In this document: positions 56,319 to 64,000 of the stretch, one piece after another
Layout of the letters: every line of letters begins with the position of its first letter
Position numbering within the stretch: position 1 is the first letter of the stretch
Made by a program: the position numbers and the translations under genes
DNA from: Candidatus Sabulitectum silens
GTDB taxonomy: Bacteria > Fermentibacterota > Fermentibacteria > Fermentibacterales > JCC-6
Assembly (NCBI GenBank): GCA_001875255.1
Contig: MJAN01000001.1
Coordinates: forward strand, 372,001 to 436,000
DNA: 64,000 bases
Direction of reading: 5' to 3'
The notes under the pieces: generated by a model
What the model was told of the DNA's origin: nothing
What the model saw: only the letters and a program-made list of their open reading frames with translations
Databases searched by the model: none

Positions 56319-57762
56319 CCGGCGGCGGCTCTTTGCCCTTGTGGGCATTTCCCTTGCCCTGAGGCTGCTCTTTCTGGGAACGAAGAGCCTCTGGATAGAC
56401 GAGTGCCTTGCCTGGGGGGCGGCACGGATGGGGTTTGCGGAGATGTTCCACGCGGTTGTCACCGGGACCCCACACCCTCCCCTGGCCTTCATTGTAATGA
56501 AGCTTTCCATGGGGATCTTTCCCGGTGAGTTCGGCCTCAGGTTCCTGGTGGCCCTGGCCGGGGCCTCGGCGGTGATACCGGTTTTCAGGCTTGCCGCCCG
56601 TCGCTCCACCGCCGGTGGCGGGTTCTACGCCGCCCTTCTCTGGGCCATGGCACCCTATGCTGTTTCACTGGGTCAGGAGGGCTGGGTATACGGCATGAAC
56701 GCCGCTATCTCCCTGTGGTTCGCCGATGCCGCTGACCTGGCCTGGCGGGGCTCCTCCCGGGCATACCGGGCGGCGATACTTCTTGGGGTTTCCGGCATAC
56801 TCACGCAGCACGTGTTCCTGTTCTCCATCGCCGCCGGTTCCATTCTCTACTTCTCAGTCCCCGGGGAAAGCCGGATACCTTTGAAAAGGTTCCTGCTCCT
56901 TCCCCTGATCCTTGCCCTTCTGTACGCGCCTGTCTTCCTCTATTTCTCGTCGCAGTTCATGGAGCGTTCCGCCAGGATGGCCCGGGCGGGAATGGGCATG
57001 GGCTTCGAGAGGATTTTCAGCCTTCAGCCCCCCTCCCAGTACCTCCGCCTCCTGGCGGGAGGAATGCTTCCCGAGATAACCCCGAACCTCCTTGAAAGAC
57101 CCAGGATGCTGGCCGCCTGGGCGGTGAATGCCCTCACTGTGCTCGCACTGGGAGTTTATCCCCTCGCAAGACCCCGGAAGGCTGACACCAGGTACCTCTG
57201 GGCGGCACTGCTGCTGCCCCTGGCCCTTTTCATGAAAGACGCACCGGGCATAAGGCAGCTTGCGGTGGTCTGGATACCCTTCTCAATCACCTCCGCCTGG
57301 TTCTTTTCCCGTTACAGATATTCCGGCCCCGCCGTGTGCATCCTCTGCGGCCTTGCCCTGATACCCTACTACCGGCTTGATGTCTTTCCCTACCACCGGA
57401 GCAACTGGCGGGAAGCTGTGAGCACCGTGGAATCAATGGCCCTGCCCGGGGACGGGGTGGTGCTTATCGGCGGAAAGTCCACCTCCCTGGCCTGGGAAAT
57501 CCATTCGCGGACAGGCATGGAATATTTCGCACACAACGGGAACACCCCCTTCGCAGGTGACCTCGAGGGTGGCGGCTCTTCCCCGGCGGAGTTCCTGGAC
57601 AGCCTTCTTTCAGAAAGGGAGAACGGCAGGCTCTGGGTGGTCCTTGATGAGTGGGGAGTTCCGGACATGAAACTGATAACCGGGGAGAACACCCTTTCTT
57701 TACAGGAGAACGCCGGTGAAGATATGCAGACAGGTCTTGTTGAAAGGGCTGAGGGTCTGTAA
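56311..57762 (+). CDS. GT39/PMT-like membrane glycosyltransferase
   Basis: ATG at 56311 overlaps the ArfB-like gene. The intact protein of 483 residues has a first helix (LFALVGISLALRLLFLGTKS) leading into the loop LWIDECLAWGAAR, whose Asp-Glu pair matches the catalytic D-E of GT-C enzymes using polyprenyl-phosphate sugars. HPPLAFIVMKLSMGIFPGEF and RFLVALAGASAVIPVFRLAA resemble the H-P-P-L-x-x-x-x-x-x-x-x-x-x-x-x-x-x-R-x-x-S segment of PMT_2 proteins, and QEGWVYGMNAAISLWF the next family block. About ten to eleven helices are followed by a soluble C-terminal tail of roughly 120 residues. It probably adds a sugar to a protein, lipid or glycan outside the cytoplasmic membrane. The acceptor is unknown. 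Confidence 0.75.
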   Translation: MNDRRRLFALVGISLALRLLFLGTKSLWIDECLAWGAARMGFAEMFHAVVTGTPHPPLAFIVMKLSMGIFPGEFGLRFLVALAGASAVIPVFRLAARRSTAGGGFYAALLWAMAPYAVSLGQEGWVYGMNAAISLWFADAADLAWRGSSRAYRAAILLGVSGILTQHVFLFSIAAGSILYFSVPGESRIPLKRFLLLPLILALLYAPVFLYFSSQFMERSARMARAGMGMGFERIFSLQPPSQYLRLLAGGMLPEITPNLLERPRMLAAWAVNALTVLALGVYPLARPRKADTRYLWAALLLPLALFMKDAPGIRQLAVVWIPFSITSAWFFSRYRYSGPAVCILCGLALIPYYRLDVFPYHRSNWREAVSTVESMALPGDGVVLIGGKSTSLAWEIHSRTGMEYFAHNGNTPFAGDLEGGGSSPAEFLDSLLSERENGRLWVVLDEWGVPDMKLITGENTLSLQENAGEDMQTGLVERAEGL

Positions 57763-57805
57763 CTTTCCTGGCGAAATTTGGCAACTGCCCTGCTATTTGA
57801 TTAAC

Positions 57806-57820
57806 TTTCAGTAACTGAAA
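57806..57820. promoter_or_regulatory. Inverted repeat ahead of the RND pump operon
   Basis: TTTCAG-TAA-CTGAAA is a perfect 6-bp inverted repeat with a 3-base spacer, in an AT-rich 86-base gap before the TTG start at 57849. It may be an operator for the pump operon. It is short, so chance occurrence is possible. No convincing promoter boxes can be assigned around it. Confidence 0.35.
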
Positions 57821-57848
57821 AATCATACCCTTGTGAGAGGGGGTTGGC

Positions 57849-60832
57849 TTGAAGCTTTCTGTTGCCGCCGTAACAAGACCCGTGGCCGTAACGGTCATAT
57901 CCATCGTAGCCGCTGTTCTGGGAACCATCGCCGTTGTCCAGATGCCCGTAGATCTCCTTCCCTCGGTTGAATATCCCAGGATAGCCATCGAAACACGCTA
58001 TCCGTCATCGAGCCCCTACGAGGTGGAGAGGCTTGTTACAGACCCCCTTGAAGACGCCCTGGCCGGGGTGAGGGGCCTTCGTTCATACACCTCCCGCTCC
58101 TACGGCGACATGAGCCGGATCACCCTGGAGTTCGACTGGGGCGCCAACATGGATTACACAAGGCTTGAGGTGAGGGAGAAACTGGATGTTGCCAGCTGGT
58201 CCCTGCCGGATGCCGCCGGGAGGCCGACGATAGTCGATTACGACCCGTCATCCAGGCCCTTCATGGAAATACTGCTCACCATGGACGGCGGGTGGACCGA
58301 CATAACCGATTTTTCCAGAAGGGTAATAGCCACCCGAATAGAACAGGTGGACGGCGTGGCCGCCTGCGAGATCGACGGCGAAGCTGAACCCGCTGTATTC
58401 GTCAGGCTTCACCACGGCGCCATCGAGGAGCTGGGCATAGATCCGGCAACGGTTGCCGCGGCCCTTGCCGGGGCCAATGCCGTTTCCTCCGGAGGCCAGG
58501 TCCGGGACGGCGAGAAAGAGTTCTTCCTCTCCCTGCAGGGGGAGTTCGAAAGCCTGGAGGATGTCCGTAACACCGTTGTGGGGACCCTTGGCGGTACTCC
58601 CCTCCTTCTGGGGGCGGTGGCGGAGGTTTACATCTCCGAGAAACCACCCACGGAATGGGCCAGCTTCAACGGAGACAGGGCCATCATACTTCGAGTAAGA
58701 AAAATGGCCGAGGCGAACACCGTGCAGGTGGCCGGTCTTGTGGAAGAGGTGGTTGACGAGCTGAACACTTCAAATCCTGAGATACAGCTTCAGATAATAC
58801 AGAACGACGCCACTTTCATAGAGGAATCCATCGGCGGTGTGGTGGAGGCCCTTGTCCTTGGAGGCATACTGGCCTTCGGCGTTCTGTTCTTCTTCCTTCG
58901 GGACTGGAAGAGCCCGCTTATCCTGGGGCTCTCGCTGCCTCTGAGCATTTCTCTGGCCCTTTTCTTCCTCTACCTTGCCGGGGTTACGGTGAACATCATG
59001 TCCCTGGGTGGCTGGCCCTGGGAACCGGGCTCCTGGTGGACAACGCCGTGGTGGTACTAGAGGCAATTTACAGAAGACGGGAGCAGGGCGACGGAAAGAG
59101 GGACGCGGCAACCGCCGGCACCACCGAGGTGGGGCCCGCCATTGTGGCCAGCACCCTCACCACCATCATAGTGTTCTTCCCTGTGGTGTACATGGAGGGA
59201 ATAACCAGCCAGCTCTTCCGTGATCAGGCCCTGGCGGTGGGCTCCGCCCTCATGGCAAGCCTTCTGGTGGCGGTTACCGTGATTCCCGCCCTCGCAGCCA
59301 GAATTAACAAGACCAGCCGGGCGAAGGATGTTACCGCTGGAATGAAAACCCGTTACGCCGGTGTGATGGACCGTGTCCTCCTGCGCAGGAAACGGGTCCT
59401 TCTGTTCACACTGATAATAACCGTATTTGCGTTTTTCGGCGCCTCCAGGCTTCCCATGCAGCTTCTTCCGGATACCCCGGCCGACCAGCTGGAGATGTCC
59501 TTCAGCGCCCCGGAGGGAACATCCATGGCCCAGCTGGTTGACCTTTCCCGTCGGGCCGGGGAGCTGGCGGCCTTGCGGGGAGCCGGTGGACCAGCGGGCG
59601 GATAGGGGTAAGGGCCGAGGAGGGGGTGGATGCCCTCTCGGTGGCTGCCTTTGAAGACGCCGAGGCCGCAGAAGCTGCGGTTGTTCCCATCAGGGAGTCC
59701 TGGAGCACCGTCTTCGGCTTTCCTCTTCAGGTCGGTCCAAGGGGGACCCTTCTCGGTGAGATACTGGGAGGAGGAAGCGGGTTCACGATCTATGTGGAGG
59801 GCGAAAGCATAGAGACCGACCTCCGGGCGGCGGGCACACTTGCTGAACTGTCCCTGGCGGGAATAGATAATGTGGTCAGCGCCGATGTTAATTTCCTTCC
59901 GGGAAAGCCGGAGATAGTCGTGGAGCCGGACCGTGAGCTGCTGCAGCTCCTGGGCCTCACCCCGGACGATGTGGCGGACTACCTTGAAAGCCTTTCCAGG
60001 GGAATAGTGGCCACAACTTATTACAGACAGGACGAGAAGGTTGATGTCATGCTTCTTTCCGGAAGCGGCGAGGGCATCTCCGTGGATTCCCTCTTCAGCC
60101 GCTCCATCGGGGTCGGGGGAAAGCTCCTTCAGATGGACAGACTGGTGAGCACCTTCGTGCGCCAGACTCCCGGTTTCATAGAGCATTATCAGGGAAACCG
60201 GGCTGTGGCGGTGACCATCCAGAGCCGGGGAACCAACATGGCCGGGACCGCGGACAGGATAAGGGCCCTTTCCGATTCCGCCCTTTCCGGTGAACCGGTC
60301 AAGCTCCGCACAGGCCCGGAGATAGAGGAAATGGACAGAACCGCCTCCAGCCTGGTGCTGGCGGCGATCCTTGCCATCGCTCTGGTCTATGTGCTTCTGG
60401 CGGTTCAGTTCGAATCCTTCATTGAACCCTTCATAATAATGATAACGGTTCCACTTGGGGTGATAGGCGTGGTCCTGGGGCTTGCCCTCTTTGGCCAGAG
60501 CTGGAACGCCTTTCCGGGATAGGTCTTGTGATACTCTCGGGAATAGTGGTTAACGACGGCATCCTTCTGGTGGAGAGGATAACCCAGCTGCGAAGGGCCG
60601 GCCTTTCCGTAAGACAGGCTGTGATAAACGCCGGAAGGGACAGGTTCAGACCGGTCCTTATGACCACCGTAACCACTGTTCTCGGGCTTCTGCCCATGGC
60701 GGTGGGTTTGGTGAGGGAGCCGCCCTGAGACAGCCCCTGGCCATCGCGGTGATATCCGGAATAACAGTGGCAACCCTTCTCACCCTGGTAATAGTCCCTG
60801 TGCTCTACACCGTTCTGGTCAGGGAAAGGTAA
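57849..60832 (+). CDS. RND efflux pump inner-membrane subunit, AcrB/HAE1-like (frameshifted)
   Basis: TTG at 57849 follows GAGAGGGGG. The repaired protein of about 995 residues has the duplicated RND architecture. The first helix ([20 protein letters not shown]) is followed by [20 protein letters not shown], and porter-domain motifs include [20 protein letters not shown] with REKLD. Helix 4 carries [20 protein letters not shown], with one Asp and an Asn where AcrB has two Asp. [20 protein letters not shown] and [19 protein letters not shown] mark helices 5 and 6. The second half includes [20 protein letters not shown] and [20 protein letters not shown]. Frameshifts occur near 59015, 59575, 60510 and 60720. 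It exports drugs, lipids or other amphiphiles by proton exchange. The next pump gene begins 4 bases later. Confidence 0.92.
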
Positions 60833-60836
60833 CCCG

Positions 60837-63800
60837 ATGATAGACAGGCTGCTGAAAAGGCCCCGGGGAACGGCGATGATCTACATAGCCCTTCTGGGCC
60901 TGGCGGCGGTGAGCCTTTTCCGAATCCCCATAGAGGGCTCCCCTGACACCACCCTTCCGGAACTGAACGTTACCACAGGCTGGTACGGAGCCGACCCCGA
61001 AGCGGTGTGCGAGCAGCTCACCAGGCCCATAGAAGAGGTTGCCAGGCAGCTCAGGGGGTGAAGGAGGTTTCCTCCCAGTCCAGCCAGGGAAGAAGTGTAG
61101 TAACCGTTTCCTTCGAACAGGGAACGGACATGGAGGTTGCATCCATGGAGCTCACCGAGAGGATCTCCATGATACGCGACGACCTTCCGGGAAGTGTAAA
61201 CCCCAGCACAATTACCCAGGCAGTCCCCAGGGAGATGGAGAGCGAGGGTTTCCTCATTTACGCCATCACAGGGGCGGAGAGATCCATACTTAAGGGCTAT
61301 TGCGAAGACATCATCGTCCCCCGTCTCGAGAGGATCGACGGCGTAAGCTCGGTGATAGTGGAGGGGCTGGGCCGTGAGGAAATACTGATAGACATCGACA
61401 TGGAGGCCCTCAGGTCCCTGGACCTCACCCTGGCAGGCGTTGTTTCCTCCATTCAGAGCGGGGTAGTTGACAGGAATGTGGGGGTGGTTGCGGATACCAC
61501 AGGCCTGGAGGCGGTGCTCAGGGTTTCCAGCGTTCCCATGAGCCTCTGGGAGATGCAGCAGCTGATAGTGAAGCAGTCCGGAAGCGATTTCGTAACCCTG
61601 GAGGATATCTCCCATGGCATCTACCAGAGCTATTCAAACAATACCGGGGTCCTCTTCAGGTACAACGGGCTTGATCAGATAACACTGGAGTTGGACCGGT
61701 CGGCGGGGAGCAACGCCGTAAGGGTTGCCTCGGTTGTGAAGGGTGAGGCGGATAGGATACAGGAAGACCTTCCCGCTGAAATAGAGCTGAACCTGATCGA
61801 GGATGGAACCGAGGCCATAACCGACGACCTCAGCGCCCTTTCATGGCGGGCAATGGTTTCCCTGGGGCTGATAATGCTGATCCTGCTTCTGCTGAACCCC
61901 AGCCCCATGACCCACCCCCTGATACTGAGCTCCATACTGTTTTCCACCGCTCTGGCGGTTACGGCGGTGTTTCTGGCGGGGTACAGCATTAACGTTCTCA
62001 CCCTCAGCGCCCTGGCCATCGCCTTCGGACTTCTTGTGGACGGAGCGGTGGTGGTGATGGAGGCCATAGCATACAGAAGACGCCGGGGTATGCCCCCCCT
62101 GGAAGCCGCCGCAGCAGGTGCCAGGGAGGTAGCCATGCCCATACTGGGCGGTATACTCACCACCCTGGTGGCCTTTGTACCCCTTCTGGCCAGCGAGGGG
62201 GTCCTTCGCATCTACTACAGGCCCTTCGCCTTCACCGTTGCCGCCACCCTGATGGCCTCCTACGCGGTCTGCCTTACCTTCGTTCCATCCATAGCCGGCC
62301 ACTGGAGCCGGGGGGACTGGTACAGGAAAAGGAAGTGGGACAGGGCCCTGGGAAGGGTTGTGGCCGTTCTTCACCACAAGCCCTGGATACCGGTGATCAT
62401 CACATTCCTTCTTATCGCCGGATCTGTCTATGTTCTCATCTCCAAAGTTGAACACGGCAGGACCTGGAATTTCGGAGGCACCAGGGAGAACCTCTACATT
62501 TCCTTCGCCTTCCCCCCTGGAACGCCCCAGGAGATAACCGACGATGTGGCAAGGAAGTTCGAGGAGATACTCACCTCCAAGGAGGGCATCCTCTCAACCA
62601 GGACCACCGTCTACGGCGAGGGAAGCTTCATTTACAGCCATTTCAGCGAAGAGGCCCTCAGGGATGGCACCGCCCTTAGAACCGAGGCCGAGGCCATAGC
62701 CCTGGCCACCAGCATAGGCGGAACCCGAAGGATATGGGTCGGGGGGATTAGCCCCGAGGGATACTGGAGGAACAGCTCCAGCGCCGGAATGATGCAGACG
62801 GTGGAACTCCGGGGGTTTGACTATGAAGGGCTGAAGGGAATTGCCCTGAACCTTAAGACCCTCCTTGAGAGGCATCCCCGTGTTGAGGAAGTGGACATCA
62901 ACTGGAACGCCCGGAGCGTGAACCGGGAGCAGCTGGCCATCGTTTTCGACCGCATAGAGCTTGCCGACCTTGGGATCAACCCCTATCAGCTGGTGATGGC
63001 ACTGCGGTACAACATGGCCGGCGGCTACGGGGCACAGGTCCGCATAGCCGATGAGACCACCGATCTCACCTTCAGACTGGAGGGGCAGCGGGATCCTGAA
63101 CTGGATGAGATACTGGACAGCAGGATAGTCACCAGAGACGGCTTCATGCGCATGGGCGACATCATAGACATAGACACCGTAGGGGTCCAGGGAACGGTGA
63201 TAAGGGAAGACGGCGAGTATGTGCGCACCGTGGCATATTCCTTCATGGGAGCCGAAAGGATGGCGGCAAGGTTCAGGCATTCCCTTCTTACAAGCCTTGA
63301 CCTTCCATCGGGCTACAGGGTACACCAGGACACGACATTCCTTCCCCGGTGGCTCCAGGAAGAGGAGGGCATTGACATGAACCTCCTTGTCGTACTGGCA
63401 ATACTGGCGGTATTCGCCGTGACCGCCATCGTTTTCGAGAGCTTCACAGCCCCCCTGTATGTTCTAGCGGTGATTCCCATGGCCCTTGTGGGGGTATCCG
63501 CCGGTTTCTGGATGTTCGACAGGATCTTCAGCCCCGAAGCCTATGTGGGAAGTGTTTTCCTGGTTGGAATAGCTGTAAACAATTCAATCCTTTTAATAGA
63601 CAGTTTCGAAAAGAAGAAAAAGCCGGCATGGAACTGCGCCTGGCTGTGGATGAAGTGGTGGAGGAGAGGCTGAGACCGATCCTCCAGACAACGGCAACCA
63701 CGGTTCTGGGGCTTCTCCCACTGGTTCTCTGGCCCATATCCAGCCAGGATCTATGGGGAACACTGGCCTTCACCGTGGTGTGCGGTATGATAATATCCAC

Positions 63801-63879
63801 ACCCCTGGTCCTGGTTACCCTGCCTGCTTTGATCCAGATCACTTCCCGGAGGAGGAAAAAACATGTTCCGGAGAATTAG
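60837..63879 (+). CDS. Second RND efflux pump inner-membrane subunit (two frameshifts)
   Basis: ATG at 60837 begins MIDRLLKRPRGTAMIYIALL with helix 1 (LGLAAVSLFRIPIEGSPDTT), then VTTGWYGADPEAVCEQLTRP. The porter region reads VKEVSSQSSQGRSVVTVSFE with QGTDMEVASMEL. Helix 4 carries GLLVDGAVVVMEAIAYRRRR (one Asp, then Gly), and the second half ends [40 protein letters not shown]. Missing bases near 61060 and 63630 break it. Length is about 1014 residues. It is clearly a different subfamily from its neighbour (SPDTTLPEL in place of [10 protein letters not shown]). Two different RND subunits in tandem with one adaptor suggests a heteromeric pump or two pumps sharing the adaptor. Confidence 0.92.
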
Positions 63880-64000
63880 TCTCTTTCTGGTTTTGCTTAC
63901 CCTTGTCCTTTTCGCCGGATGCGGCGAAGAGGAGGAAATGGTCAGGGAGACCCTGGAACCCTCCCCGCTTCCCGTTTCCGCCGCCGTGGCCGAGATCGAT
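63863..64000 (+). CDS. RND pump lipoprotein adaptor (membrane fusion protein), N-terminal fragment
   Basis: ATG at 63863 lies in the end of the second RND gene, overlapping it by 17 bases. The leader MFRRISLFLVLLTLVLFAGC has a lipobox (FAGC), and the mature start is EEEEMVRETLEPSPLPVSAA, followed by VAEID at the window edge. A lipoprotein leader, an acidic spacer and P-x-P-V-S/x-x at the start of the first barrel are typical of AcrA-type adaptors. The call rests mainly on position after two RND genes. The gene continues beyond the window. Confidence 0.7.
   Translation, partial: MFRRISLFLVLLTLVLFAGCGEEEEMVRETLEPSPLPVSAAVAEID

Noticed and set aside
1-64000. tRNA, rRNA, CRISPR repeats, insertion sequences and phage genes
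   Set aside because: I scanned the gaps, which are all under about 130 bases, and the gene products; nothing resembled these. Small RNAs without protein-like motifs could be missed by eye.

Overview
The window is dense protein-coding DNA with no gap longer than about 130 bases. I saw no rRNA or tRNA gene, CRISPR array, insertion sequence or phage gene. Base composition looks GC-rich. Starts are often GTG or TTG, and many neighbouring genes overlap by ATGA or a few bases, so most are in tight operons. The organism is a Gram-negative, diderm bacterium: there are Lol-type lipoprotein-release permeases, a lipid A-type acyltransferase, lipoproteins, several outer-membrane barrels, TatC and RND pumps. 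Two very large gingipain-like (C25) peptidases, one ending in a FlgD/Por-type sorting domain, suggest the FCB group in a broad sense or a candidate phylum near it. That placement is inference; no marker gene here fixes the phylum.

The dominant oddity is technical. Roughly seventy or more single-base frameshifts break about two thirds of the genes, including expected housekeeping genes (aroB, tatC, gpsA, thiL, ppdK, pckA). Nearly all are missing bases, often in G, C or T runs. I read this as uncorrected long-read consensus error, not gene decay, so broken genes are given as single repaired CDSs with approximate shift positions.

Layout. 1-4437: LolA-like protein end, two FtsX-type permeases, their ATPase and an outer-membrane barrel. 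4443-8291 (minus): B12-binding radical SAM protein, membrane protein, UMF1-type MFS transporter. 8426-15162: PEP carboxykinase, secreted DUF1028-TPR protein, cobalamin adenosyltransferase, barrel protein, RlmN (minus), MTA phosphorylase, ThiL. 15155-17278 (minus): Lol-type permease and transglutaminase-like protein, divergent from 17354-26621: C25 peptidase, Sir2 deacylase, second C25 peptidase and a TPR protein with an HTH-like end, the first three joined by ATGA overlaps. 26736-33850: pyruvate phosphate dikinase, diguanylate cyclase with a dead receiver, DUF362-ferredoxin protein, LpxL-like acyltransferase. 33851-43572: propeller lipoprotein (minus), then gpsA, a GHL10-type hydrolase, MBL hydrolase, barrel, lipoprotein, ArsB/NhaD-type permease, aroB, tatC and a polytopic protein.

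43557-49397 (minus): adenylate cyclase-TPR protein, GT2 glycosyltransferase, LegB-like dehydratase, nucleotidyltransferase and an SDR, a small surface-glycan cluster. 49518-53498: DUF6504-like protein, dinB, DUF72 protein, propeller lipoprotein, prepilin peptidase (minus). 53632-57762: porin with its own promoter and terminator, zinc-ribbon membrane protein, ArfB-like hydrolase, GT39-like transferase. 57849-64000: two consecutive RND pump subunits and the start of their lipoprotein adaptor.

Together the genes describe a cell with PEP/pyruvate interconversion (pckA, ppdK), heavy investment in envelope export and secreted proteolysis, and both cAMP and c-di-GMP signalling.
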